Source: Haemaphysalis longicornis (taxonomy: Eukaryota > Arthropoda > Arachnida > Ixodida > Ixodidae). Taken from it: a stretch of 64,000 nucleotides of DNA. The notes beneath the pieces are model-generated. The model did not search any database. It saw nothing but the letters and a program-made list of their open reading frames with translations, and was not told the DNA's origin. The stretch lies in contig CM023449.1 in NCBI GenBank assembly GCA_013339765.2, positions 207,463,794-207,527,793 of the forward strand. The letters run 5' to 3'. This document shows positions 1-8,044 of this stretch, piece by piece. The translations under genes were made by a program, and so were the position numbers. The stretch's first letter is position 1. Every line of letters starts with the position of its first letter.

Positions 1-291
1 CCAACTTAATGTCTATGTATAGGAGAAAAAACGACAAAACTCTTTCAGCCCCATATTTAAAAAAGCGCTCTTTCAATTTTTGTGCAACTCTCCCAACAAG
101 TTGACCGCTCAATTTACTTTACTTCGAAAAAGAAACTCAGAAGTAGAGACAGTACAAATGACTCGTGAGTCATTTGAACATGCCAAATACAGAAGTATGT
201 CAATTAGAGGACTAGTAAAGCACGTGCCCACTAAATTTCTTCTTTGATTGACGTCGAACAGTAGAGCCACCATGCGGCATCCACTGCAACC

Positions 292-380
292 CAATGAATG
301 AATGAATGAATGAATGAATGAATGAATGAATGAATGAATGAATGAATGAATTAATTAATTTATTTATTATTTATTTATTC
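292..380. repeat. (TGAA)n microsatellite
   Basis: About thirteen uninterrupted TGAA units grade into a TTAAT/TTTAT-rich stretch. Tetranucleotide tails of this kind often mark the 3' end of an old SINE or LINE, but no element body is recognisable on either side. Confidence 0.9.
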
Positions 381-911
381 AGAAGGGAGAGGTCTAGCGC
401 CTCGTGCGAGGGAAGGGGAGGAAGATGAGGGGAAATAAACCAGCTGGCGGATGGGGTTCAATCACAACGCGTGTCCACCACGCACACGGACCACTTGATT
501 TAGGAAATTTTCACTAGACCTGTACGTCCAGCAAATTTACACAGGGTCGTTATAGTCTATTGTCCATTTTTGAAGGGGCGTTATCCATTCCTGAAGGGGC
601 GTGACGTGAGGAGGTAGACACCTACGGAGAAAAATATTATGATACTAGGGGGAAAAGTGACTTCAGCGCCCGCCGCTTCAGTGCGTGCTGCTCCGAGCGT
701 CGCGCTCTTTCCGTTGCTTCACCCATCGGCGCTGCAGTCATCAGGGGTCCAGAGCCTTCAGGGATCCAGTGCGTAATGAGCCCCACCCACAACGCCGGCA
801 TATTGGTAAGCCAATCGTACGACAGTCGGATATGCCGGCATTGCTTCATACCGAAGCAAATGCTTCTACATGCAGTATACCGCAGTATAAAAAACATCCA
901 CATGCAGTATA
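381..911. other. No gene recognised
   Basis: Mixed-composition sequence with a near-direct repeat of GAAGGGGCGTTAT / GAAGGGGCGTGAC near 571-606 and several CATGCAGTAT motifs near 870-910. Open frames here (such as the minus frame from 1002) show no domain. Nothing else is visible. Confidence 0.5.
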
Positions 912-1066
912 AAATGCTTCCACATGCTGTTAAAAGCGCAGGCGGCAGTCGGCCATGGGGTTTAATTGGGTCTAATAGGCTTTCTTTTAAATGCTTCCAC
1001 ATGCTGTTAAAAGCGCAGGTGGCTGTCGCCCATGGGGTTTAATTGGGTCTAATAGGCTTTCTTTTT
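912..1066. repeat. Two-copy 77-bp tandem duplication
   Basis: The 77-bp unit beginning AAATGCTTCCACATGC occurs twice back to back (912-988 and 989-1065) with only a few substitutions. It lies just downstream, in the tRNA direction, of the outermost tRNA of the array. It is unrelated to the array spacer, so it marks the sequence beyond the array end. Confidence 0.85.
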
Positions 1067-1090
1067 GTAACTGAAAAAAAAAAAAAACTC

Positions 1091-1163
1091 TGTTTCCGCC
1101 CGGGATCGAACCGGGGACCTTGCGCGTGCGAGGCGCACGTGATAACCGCTACACCACGGAAAC
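1091..1163 (-). tRNA. tRNA with a tRNA-Val body and CGC (Ala) anticodon
   Basis: Read on the minus strand this is a complete 73-nt cloverleaf: seven-pair acceptor stem GTTTCCG/CGGAAAC, discriminator A, D-arm with an A-box (GTGTAGCGGTTATCAC), anticodon stem TGCGC/GCGCA, T-arm with a perfect B-box (GGTTCGATCCC). It equals the tRNA-Val(CAC) repeats downstream except in the loop, which is CTCGCAC rather than CTCACAC, giving anticodon CGC. A T-run on its 3' side (A-run at 1074-1087 on the plus strand) would terminate Pol III. Its 5' end directly abuts the poly(A) end of a LINE, so its native upstream flank is gone. Known alanyl-tRNA identity depends on G3:U70, absent here, while valine identity uses A35, lost here. 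Charging is therefore uncertain. It may be a drifting array-edge copy rather than a functional decoder. Confidence 0.8.
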
Positions 1164-2472
1164 TTTTTTTTTTGTATTTATTGCCTGTCTTTGACAATTC
1201 ACAACAGATTACATCTCAACATTGCAAATATGTACACATACAAGAGGTGGAGTTGCCAGCCACTACAGGGCTGACTTTGGCCATTCAAAACGCCCTCATA
1301 TTGATTAGTTGCTCTATTGTCGGCAGCCAATCGGGTAGTTCCTGGTGGAACTTAATAACTTCAACAAAACGCCCAATGCTCTCTTTGAAATACTCCCTTG
1401 CACATCGCGCATCAACATCATTGTACAACCTTGCTGTACGAGAGCGCCATATACTATGGAGACCCAGTGCCATGACTAAATCGTAAGGCACTCCATCCTC
1501 ATTGTCTATTGCAAGGAAACGTATACCGTGAGGATCTAGTGGAAAATCTTTGTGTAATGTCCTCTGTAGCAATCCCAAAAATATACTCCCTCCCAACAAT
1601 GCAAAAATACATAAAACGCCTCTCTTTCTCTTTCCTTCCTACTTACTTCTCTACCTCTATCTTTAAAACGCCTTCCATATGCCGCGCGGCAAACACTCGT
1701 AATAAAAAAAAATATTGTCTCGGGGGATTTACAACTAAAACAATCTGTCCCCCATGGTACGAATAACCCCCTTTCTTCCATAAATGTTCGTACTAATAAT
1801 GTTCCTGTATGTAACCTAAACATAAAGGATTTGACCCCTGGTTGAATCTGCATTCTTTTAACCCTCTTAAGCACATCGCCACCGGGCCTTCCAAAGTACA
1901 TAGCCCTGTACATGGGAACAGGGAACACAACATCGACAATATCATGGTACAATTTCTTACGCGCAACCGTACTTAAATACTCTTTTGAAAATCTTGCGTT
2001 TAAAAACTTTACGCTGGCCACGACCTCCTTAAAATATCCAAAGATACCTCCCGTCATGTATTCAGTCGTAATCACAAAATCGGGGAGAACCCTGCCTAGC
2101 CTTAATTGACACACTGTACGAAGAAAAGGGTCCCTTACTCTCAAAAAAAGAAATCTATTTACTAGTTGTCGCACAAATAAATGCGCCTAGCCCCCAGTCC
2201 TCCCATCTTCCACCGCCTAAAAAGGTTTTTTACTACTGCACCTGTCCCAATTCGAGGCCCAAACAAAAAACAGCGAACACTCTATGAACTTTTGCACGTT
2301 TGTGCGTGAGCAGTGCAACACCTGTATCACATACACAGTTTGCATACAAGAACAAATTACACACGGTCGCCCTAGCAAACGTCGACAAATAAGCCCCTTT
2401 CCATTTGTCCGCTTTCGCGCGAGTTTCTTTTGTCTGTTCTCGCCAATATGGTTCGCTATCCCTATAAAACTG
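1164..2472 (-). mobile_element. 5'-truncated Tx1/L1-like LINE (copy E1) inserted at a tRNA-Val gene
   Basis: On the minus strand this element ends in AATAAATAC plus an A-run joined to the G1 of the tRNA at 1091-1163. Its 5' end, near 2472, is preceded by array spacer plus GTTTAC, nearly the first six tRNA bases (GTTTCC), so a short target duplication rebuilt the downstream tRNA. It encodes only the C-terminal LINE region: residues like YRDSEPYWREQ match YQDSGEYWESK of copy E3, followed by a W..GGLG motif region, then MEERGLFVPW and RFLAIDNED. The same residues are found in copies E3 and E4. It has frameshifts and is inactive. About 1.3 kb long; a 5' truncation is usual for LINEs. Confidence 0.8.
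1285..2472 (-). pseudogene. C-terminal fragment of a LINE ORF2 protein (E1)
   Basis: Three overlapping frames together give the region after the reverse transcriptase: a tract with FARATVCNLF (E3 has FARATACNLF), VRDPFLRT (E3 has TRDPFLRT), MEERGLF (E3 has MEEKGLF), and a final module RFLAIDNEDGVPYD...YNDVDA that closely matches E4 (RFLAIENEGEVPYD...YNDVDA). At least two frame changes break it. Function in the family is unknown; such C-terminal modules generally contact RNA or target DNA. Confidence 0.7.
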
Positions 2473-2552
2473 TAAACAGGGATGAATGGTGACTGTTAAG
2501 AGCTGAAGGTGCGGATTGGTATCCCGAAAATGAGAAAAAAAAATTACAAAAC

Positions 2553-2630
2553 TGTTTCTCCGCCCGGGATCGAACCGGGGACCTTGCGCGTGTGAGGCGC
2601 ACGTGATAACCCGCTACACACGACGGAAAC
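2553..2630 (-). pseudogene. tRNA-Val(CAC) copy 1, with insertions
   Basis: Matches the array tRNA but has two extra bases in the 3' acceptor strand (TTTCTCCGCCC on the plus strand) and extra bases around the D-arm/acceptor junction (CCCGCTACACACGACGG). Anticodon CAC is preserved. The acceptor stem cannot form normally as written. Confidence 0.75.
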
Positions 2631-2703
2631 AGGGATGAATGGTGACTGTTAAGAGCTGAGGGTTCGGATTGTTATCCCGAAAATGAGGAAAAAAATTAAA
2701 AAC

Positions 2704-2774
2704 TGTTTCCGCCCGGGATCGAACCGGGGACCTTGCGCGTGTGAGGCGCACGTGATAACCGCTACACCACGGAA
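2704..2774 (-). pseudogene. tRNA-Val(CAC) copy 2, split by a 66-bp LINE insertion
   Basis: The 3' part is perfect, but the two terminal 5' bases are replaced by the A-tail of the insertion at 2775-2840. The displaced 5' end (CACCACGGAAAC on the plus strand) reappears at 2841-2852 as target duplication plus flank. Only acceptor positions 1-2 are lost, and the A-tail supplies A-A there instead of G-T. Confidence 0.85.
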
Positions 2775-2840
2775 TTTTTTTTTTCTTTAATGCCGGTCTT
2801 CGACACAACACAGCAACACAAAACAAACTTATTCACATGA
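2775..2840 (-). mobile_element. 66-bp LINE 3' end inserted in a tRNA-Val gene
   Basis: A minus-strand fragment ending CATTAAAG plus ten A residues is flanked by a perfect 10-bp target-site duplication, CACCACGGAA (plus strand, 2765-2774 and 2841-2850), which is tRNA-Val sequence TTCCGTGGTG. This is the signature of target-primed reverse transcription with extreme 5' truncation. The short body has no coding content; its CCGGCATTAAAG end loosely resembles the AGGCAATAAA ends of E1 and E4. Confidence 0.85.
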
Positions 2841-2925
2841 CACCACGGAAACGGGGATGAATGGTGACTGTTAAGAGCTGAGGGTGCGGATTGTTATCCC
2901 GAAAATGAGGAAAAAAATTAAAAAC

Positions 2926-2998
2926 TGTTTCCGCCCGGGATCGAACCGGGGACCTTGCGCGTGTGAGGCGCACGTGATAACCGCTACACCACGGAAAC
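2926..2998 (-). tRNA. trnV-CAC: tRNA-Val(CAC), intact copy 3
   Basis: A 73-nt cloverleaf without mismatch: acceptor GTTTCCG/CGGAAAC, anticodon loop CTCACAC, T-arm CCCGG TTCGATC CCGGG, discriminator A. It reads valine GTG codons. A T-rich tract follows at its 3' side within the spacer. The upstream flank is the array spacer. Confidence 0.92.
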
Positions 2999-3071
2999 GG
3001 GGATGAATGGTGACTGTTAAGAGCTGAGGGTTCGGATTGTTATCCCGAAAATGAGAAAAAAAATTAAAAAC

Positions 3072-3144
3072 CGTTTCCTCCCGGGATCGAAACGGGGACC
3101 TTGCGCGTGTGAGGCGCACGTGATAACCGCTACACCACGGAAAC
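3072..3144 (-). pseudogene. tRNA-Val(CAC) copy 4, substituted
   Basis: Length 73 with an altered discriminator, a G-to-T change in the 3' acceptor strand and a T-stem change (GAAACGG for GAACCGG on the plus strand). Anticodon CAC is kept. Two stem mismatches make function doubtful. Confidence 0.7.
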
Positions 3145-3216
3145 GGGGATGAAAGGTGACTGTTAAGAGCTGAGGGTGCGGATTGTTATCCCGAAAATGA
3201 GGAAAAAATTAAAAAC

Positions 3217-3289
3217 TGTTTCCGCCCGGGATCGAACCGGGGACCTTGCGCGTGTGAGGCGCACGTGATAACCGCTACACCACGGAAAC
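3217..3289 (-). tRNA. trnV-CAC: tRNA-Val(CAC), intact copy 5
   Basis: Identical over all 73 nt to the intact copies at 2926 and 3958, with full stems, B-box GGTTCGATCCC and anticodon CAC. The downstream spacer offers a T-rich terminator. Confidence 0.92.
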
Positions 3290-3362
3290 GGGGATGAATG
3301 GTGACTGTTAAGAGCTGAGGGTGCGGATTGTTATCCCGAAAATGAGGAAAAAAATTAAAAAC

Positions 3363-3436
3363 TGTTTCCTCCCGGGATCCGAACCGGGGACTTGCGCGTG
3401 TGAGGCGCACGTGATAACCGCTACACCACGGACAAC
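3363..3436 (-). pseudogene. tRNA-Val(CAC) copy 6, with indels
   Basis: An extra C in the T-arm region (GGATCCGAACC), a lost C before the anticodon arm (GGGGACTTG) and a disturbed 5' acceptor (CGGACAAC) break the cloverleaf. The anticodon remains CAC. Confidence 0.75.
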
Positions 3437-3516
3437 AGGGAATGGATGAATGTGGATGTTAAGAGCTGAGGGTGCGGAATTGTTATCCCGAAAATGAGGA
3501 AAAAAATTAAAAACAC

Positions 3517-3589
3517 TGTTTCCGCCCGGGATCGAACAGGGGACCTTGCGCGTTGAGGCGCACGTGATAACCGCTAACACCACGAAAAC
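3517..3589 (-). pseudogene. tRNA-Val copy 7, anticodon loop shortened
   Basis: One base is missing in the anticodon arm (GCGCGTTGAGGCGC rather than GCGCGTGTGAGGCGC on the plus strand), so the loop reads CTCAAC. A T-stem change, an extra A near the D-arm and an acceptor substitution add to the damage. Confidence 0.8.
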
Positions 3590-3661
3590 GGGGATGAATG
3601 GTGACTGTTAAGAGCTGAGGTGCGGATGGTTATCCCCGGAAATGAGGAAAAAAATTAAAAC

Positions 3662-3736
3662 TGTTTCCGCTCGGGATCGAACCGGGGGACCTTGCGCGTG
3701 TGAGGCGCACGTGAAAATCCGCTACACCACGGAAAC
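3662..3736 (-). pseudogene. tRNA-Val(CAC) copy 8, 75 nt with insertions
   Basis: Contains a T-stem substitution, an extra G in the T-stem/variable region and an altered D-loop (GTGAAAATCC for GTGATAACC). Anticodon CAC intact. Confidence 0.7.
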
Positions 3737-3808
3737 GGGGTTGAATGGGGACTGTTAAGAGCTGAGGGTGCGGATTGTTATCCCGAAAATGAGGAAACAA
3801 TTAAAAAC

Positions 3809-3879
3809 TGTTTCCGCCGGGATCGAACCGGGGACCTTGCGCGTGTGAGGCGCACGTGATACCGCTACACCACGGAAAC
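3809..3879 (-). pseudogene. tRNA-Val(CAC) copy 9, 71 nt with deletions
   Basis: Lacks one C in the T-stem/acceptor junction (CCGCCGGGATC) and one A in the D-loop (GTGATACCGC). Anticodon and B-box core are preserved. Confidence 0.7.
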
Positions 3880-3957
3880 GGGGATGAATGGTGAACTGTT
3901 AAGAGCTGAGGGTGCGGATTGTTATATCCCGAAAATATGAGGAAAAAATTAAAAAAC

Positions 3958-4030
3958 TGTTTCCGCCCGGGATCGAACCGGGGACCTTGCGCGTGTGAGG
4001 CGCACGTGATAACCGCTACACCACGGAAAC
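3958..4030 (-). tRNA. trnV-CAC: tRNA-Val(CAC), intact copy 10
   Basis: A perfect 73-nt match to the array consensus with all stems paired and anticodon CAC. The spacer after it has small insertions (TTATATCCC, AAAATATGAGG), so spacer drift occurs even beside intact tRNAs. Confidence 0.92.
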
Positions 4031-4102
4031 GGGGATGAATGGTGACTGTTAGAGCTGAGGGTGCGGATTGTTATCCCGAAAAGATGAAAAAAAATTAAAA
4101 AC

Positions 4103-4176
4103 TGTTTCCGCCAGGGATCGAACCGGGGACCTTGCGCGTGTGAGGCGCACGTGATAACCGCTACACCCACGGAAAC
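4103..4176 (-). pseudogene. tRNA-Val(CAC) copy 11, near intact
   Basis: One T-stem substitution (CCAGGGATC) and one extra C near the acceptor/D junction (ACACCCACGG). Anticodon intact. If the extra C is an assembly error, this copy could be functional. Confidence 0.65.
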
Positions 4177-4250
4177 AGGGATGAATAGTGACTGTAAGAG
4201 GCTGAGGGTGGCGGATTGTTATCCCGAAAATGAGGAAAAAATTAAAAAAC

Positions 4251-4323
4251 TGTTTCCGCCCGAGATCGAACCGGGGACCTTGAGCGTGTGAGGCGCACGT
4301 GATAACCGCTACACCACGGAAAC
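4251..4323 (-). pseudogene. tRNA-Val(CAC) copy 12, two substitutions
   Basis: Full 73 nt with no indel. One T-stem mismatch (CGAGATC) and one anticodon-stem mismatch (TTGAGCGTG). Anticodon CAC remains. Weakened rather than broken. Confidence 0.6.
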
Positions 4324-4397
4324 GGGGATGAATGGTGACTGTTAAGAGCTGAGGGTGCAGATTGTTATCCCGAAAATGAGGAAAAAAATTAAAAAAC

Positions 4398-4471
4398 TCT
4401 TTCCGCCCGGATCGAACCGAGACCTTGCGCGTGTGAGGCGCACGTGATAACCGCTACAGGCCCACGGAAAC
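4398..4471 (-). pseudogene. tRNA-Val(CAC) copy 13, heavily altered
   Basis: Acceptor substitution (CTCTTTCC), lost G in the T-stem, lost bases in the variable region (CCGAGACC) and an insertion near the D-arm (CTACAGGCCCACGG). Anticodon CAC still readable. Confidence 0.75.
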
Positions 4472-4548
4472 GGGTATGAATTGTGACTGTTAAGAGCTGA
4501 GGGTGCGGATTGTTATCCCGAAAATGAGGGAAAAAAATTAAAAAAAAC

Positions 4549-4621
4549 TGTTTCTCGCCCGGGATCGAACCGGGCACCTTGCGCGTGTGAGGCTCACGTG
4601 ATAACGCTACACCACGGAAAG
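4549..4621 (-). pseudogene. tRNA-Val(CAC) copy 14, altered
   Basis: Insertion in the 3' acceptor (TTTCTCGCCC), T-stem substitution (GGGCACC), anticodon-stem mismatch (GGCTCACG), lost base in the D-loop and altered first base. Not expected to fold well. Confidence 0.75.
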
Positions 4622-4693
4622 GGGGATGAATGGTGACTGTTAAGAGCTGAGGGGTGCGGATGTTATCCGAAAATGAGGAAAAAAATTAAAAAC

Positions 4694-4759
4694 TGTTTCC
4701 CGTCCCGGGATCGAACCGGGGACCTTGCGCGTGTGAGGCGCACGTGATAACCGCTACAC
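4694..4759 (-). pseudogene. tRNA-Val(CAC) copy 15, truncated by LINE E3
   Basis: The tRNA runs from its 3' end up to GTGTAGCGG, where the first nine bases are replaced by the poly(A) end of the LINE at 4760. It also has a two-base insertion near the acceptor (TTTCCCGTCCCGG). Its loss of the 5' acceptor strand shows that this insertion destroyed the gene. Confidence 0.85.
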
Positions 4760-4800
4760 TTTTTTTTAATTTATTACCTTTTGCACACACGTAATACAAG

Positions 4801-5800
4801 TCACGGATAAATTAAAAACCGCCTGCCAAACTTTGGCTGACGGAAGGACTTAAAATAAACATCAAAAGTACATAGCTCTTCCAAAACAGGAAGCCATTCA
4901 AGTTCGGGGTCCTGTAACTTGTACACTTCATACAACAACCTGACATTTTGAGCAAAATACTTGCTTACAGTGAGTGCATTGGGTCCGCATGTCGCACAGC
5001 CATTCTGGACCTCCAAATGGCGTGCAAACCTAGCGCCATGATCAAATCATACGGGACTTCATCTTCACGCTCAACCGGAAGGAACCGAATGCCATGCGCT
5101 GAAATGGGTAGGTCTTTCTTTAAAGTCTTTCTTTAAAGTTCTCTGTAAAACGTCCCAAAAAAATACGGCGTCCCAGAACTCCACGAAAACATGTTCCACT
5201 GTTTCGGCTTTCGCATACAGCGTACAGATGTTTGACCAACCAATAAACAGCCCCTTCTCCTCCATCCATCTTTTAACTGGCAGCATTCCTGTATGTAACT
5301 TGAAAAAAGAAAGTTTTCACGGATGCTGGGACTGCCATTTTTTCACACGGGATAACACATCCTGCCCAGGACCAGAACTAAACATTTCACGATAACGTGG
5401 GTACGGGGAACAGCATCTCCCTCAAATTATTTGTAAGCGTTTTTTCTCGAACAGTGGCTAAATATTCTACCGAAAATCCACAGTAGAAAACGAAAGGACT
5501 CAACCACTTCCTTCATATAGCCTTTCACGGCACCACATCTAACACTTACAGAAGAAACAATATACATAGGCAAGGCATCACTAATGTAATCTGCATTTAA
5601 AGTGCGAAGAAATGGATCACGTGTATCACGCAGAAACATAACCGGTTCACAAGCTGGCGACAAATACATCACACAGGCCAACACCTCCATGCCTTACTCG
5701 GCGAAAAAGGTTACTCCGACTGGAACGCTCCCACAACCGATGACCAGATAAAGACTGCGAATACTGTGTGCCATTCGCTGCACGTGGACTCGTGAACAAT
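4801..5800 (-). pseudogene. LINE ORF2 C-terminal region (E3)
   Basis: Frames on the minus strand give RHGGVGLCDVFVASL, TRDPFLRTL, MEEKGLFIGW and KAETVEHVFVEFWD, each aligned with a counterpart in E1. The E-T-V-E-H-V-F run resembles the ETVEHLF-type motif common in LINE C-termini. Several frame changes interrupt it. Confidence 0.7.
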
Positions 5801-6066
5801 GAAGCACCTGCAGCACATACCACAGCTTTGCCAAAAGAAAAAGGTTGCATGCCGTGGCTCGTGCGAAAACAGACAATGCGCGACCACCCCACTTCGTTGT
5901 TTTTTCGCGCAGCTTTCGCCGTCTTGGATTCCCAGTACTCGCCGCTATCCTGATAGCGATCCAGCGGAACTCCGAGATAACGCGCTGGTGTACGCGACCA
6001 AGACAAGTTTTCAAATACAGATGGTGTTGACCCCCACTCCCCGCGAAAAAAACCAGCACACCTGGC

Positions 6067-6660
6067 CTAATTAACACAGCTGTTAGTAAGTCTACAAAAT
6101 TCCTTCGTTACCGATATGGCTGCACTTACACTCTCCTCGTCTTCACAAAAAACCGCCACGTCATCCGCGTATGTTAGTAACTTCACTTCGCTTGTGTGTA
6201 AATGAAAACCACGTACTCCACTGTCATTAATTACTCTGAAACAAAAAGGTTCCAAATAAATTGCAAACAGAAGAGGAGATGCTGGACATCCTTGTCGCAC
6301 AGAAGACAGTACAGGAATACTTCCCGTGACATTCTTGTTGATTATCAGTTGCGTGCAGCAGTGAGAGTACGCCATACGCACTCCCTGTATTATCACATCA
6401 CCACATTTATATGCTCCAAAATACAAAAAAGAATCTCATGGCACACTCGGTCGAGCGCTTTCTCGAAATCAATTTGAAGCATAGCGACCCTTTTAAACAA
6501 TATATCACAACACTCCAGCACACTGCGCGCAACATGAACATTTGTAACTATACTCCTCCCCTTTATGCCACAGGTCTGATGCGGCCCTACTACACTTCTT
6601 ATAACACTCTGCAATCGTTGCGCTAAGATCTTCATAAGGATTTGTAATCTACATTGGCCA
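6067..6660 (-). pseudogene. LINE reverse transcriptase core (E3)
   Basis: Two minus-strand frames cover the RT palm. The upstream one has KILAQRLQSVI, a GRSIVTNV segment and the catalytic-A region IDFEKALDRV. The downstream one has SVRQGCPASPLLFAIYL and the catalytic box LLTYADDVAVF, with both YADD aspartates intact. A frame change between them near 6400-6430 breaks the enzyme. In an active element this would copy LINE RNA onto the nicked target. Confidence 0.85.
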
Positions 6661-7147
6661 ATGTAATCGGCCGGTACCCAGAAACCGACTGAAGTTTAAC
6701 ACGGTCTTCCGATTGGGTATGAGGACGGTGTGTGTGCGACCAAAAGACCGCGGCAATACCTTGGACTCGTAGGCCTCGCGAAAGACCATAAATAAAACGG
6801 AGTAACTATATCCGAGAACCTTTTATAAAATCCGCACCAAGCCCGTCAGGTCCTGGCGACTTACCTACTTTTAACTCCGATATTGCCGTGTGAATTTCGC
6901 CAAGCGATATCGGTCGCTCTAAGTCATCCCTCACCTCATCTTCCAACCTTGGCATGACTGTAAGAAGTCTCGCTTGAACTCATCAGTTTTTTAGAACTGT
7001 GGGGCTAAACAACTCTGGTAATGTTCTTGAAACGCACTTTTTATGTTCTCTTTGTCACTGGTAAGCGCGCCTCGCCAATATATTTCCTCGATACCATTGC
7101 CCCTCGCGTACCGTGCTTCGTCTTTTATCGCTCGCTTTGTTGGCGCT

Positions 7148-7720
7148 TCACCGGCCAAAAACACTTCGGGCCCTCGCCCTCACGGTCGCTCCCCGATATC
7201 TTTCTATATCGATGGCTTCTAGCTTATTTTTAATGGTTCTGATATCTTCTTTGTATGCCCCAGGCATTTCGCTTTCGAGTTCTACCATGTGTTGCAGATT
7301 ATTTCTGAGTTTGTTTTCCACTTCCCTCTCTTGCCGTTTAAGCACTGTCCCCCTCTCCATCGCTACCATTTTGCATTCCTGTTTGAATACCTCCCACTTT
7401 TCCCGCCAGCTGCTGATTTCGTCGTTTGTTTGTTTTTCTGCAATTTCCTGTACTCTATCCGTGAATGTGGTGTCTTGTAATAATTTTACATTAAATTTCC
7501 AAAGTTCCCAGCTGAACTTCTTACACTCCTCCCTCCTTTCCCCCAACACAAATGAAACAAGGCAGTGGTCACTAAAAGAGACACTATCGACCGAGTAGTT
7601 CTTGCACGCCGCAGCGAGCTCGAAAGATACGTATGCACGGTCCAGCCGCGCATGGCTTGTGCCCTGAAAGTGCGTGAACTTTAAAGGATTCCTGCTCTTT
7701 CTTGATATTTACCCAGCCGA
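7148..7720 (-). pseudogene. APE endonuclease C-terminus and linker (E3)
   Basis: Upstream of the 133-residue frame ending at 7148, the same frame reads FTHFQGTSHARLDRAYVS and then SFSDHCLVSF. The RLDR.Y and SDH motifs are diagnostic of the end of an apurinic-type LINE endonuclease. The linker that follows (KFNVKLLQDTTF ... YRGATVRARA) is highly charged and helical, as in L1/Tx1 proteins. A stop lies at about 7715, where the copy is cut off. Confidence 0.8.
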
Positions 7721-8040
7721 ATGAACCGCTTCCGCTCATTTACTAGCCAGAATAACCGTAATTAGTAATCACCATTACGAACTACAGATGATCGGAACTC
7801 TGGCGATGGATACGTCGGCCTTGGCTCTATATGTAGCGGAGCGGCCGGTTGACTGCAAAATCAAGACCGACTGCTCTCGAAGTTAGCCGTTACTAAACGC
7901 TGGCACAACCGCGCAAAAAAAATAAATAAATAAATAAAGCATGTCCGCGGGGAATCGAACCCGGTACAAAATAGCCACTGCCGGAGGAGCACCCTCCACA
8001 CCAAATCGGAAGTGTGAGAATGGTGTCTAATCAGCCGGTT
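7721..8040. other. No gene recognised; short tRNA-like vestige
   Basis: Unique-looking sequence with an AAATA tract at 7917-7939, followed by a B-box-like stretch CGGGGAATCGAACCCGG near 7949. That stretch could be the head of a decayed tRNA-derived SINE. No A-box partner is clear. Confidence 0.4.
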
Positions 8041-8044
8041 TTGC

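Larger units (their letters stand above)
2473..4759 (-). repeat. Tandem array of tRNA-Val(CAC) genes, 15 units
   Basis: Fifteen units of about 145-151 bp, each a minus-strand tRNA-Val plus a spacer of roughly 75 bp starting (plus strand) GGGATGAATGGTGACTGTTA and ending in an A-rich tract GAGGAAAAAAATTAAAAACTG. On the tRNA strand this tract is a T-rich Pol III terminator. Spacer and tRNA diverge to similar degrees, with many one-base indels, so either much of the array decays neutrally or the assembly contains uncorrected indel errors. Only three copies are perfect cloverleaves (2926, 3217, 3958). Two LINE insertions lie at or in it, and a third lies at its left end. Confidence 0.95.
4760..7720 (-). 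mobile_element. Tx1/L1-like APE-type LINE (copy E3) fused to a tRNA-Val gene
   Basis: Minus-strand LINE of about 3 kb whose 3' end (GGTAATAAATTAAAAAAAA) joins tRNA-Val position 10. From 5' to 3' it carries the tail of an APE endonuclease, a charged linker, a reverse transcriptase and the same C-terminal region as E1. It is truncated at about 7720 inside the endonuclease, and several stops and frameshifts show it is dead. Array spacer is not seen beyond its 5' end, so either the array ended here or later rearrangement removed it. Clade assignment rests on the linker and on motifs such as EKALDRV and SVRQGCPASPLLFAIYL, typical of L1/Tx1 elements. Several Tx1-clade families are known to target RNA genes. 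Confidence 0.8.

Noticed and set aside
637..1042. Protein-coding gene from overlapping frames on both strands
   Set aside because: Frames cross the 77-bp tandem duplication and show no conserved content.
7944..7985. tRNA gene near a GGAATCGAACCC string
   Set aside because: Only a B-box-like half is present; no A-box or acceptor stem.
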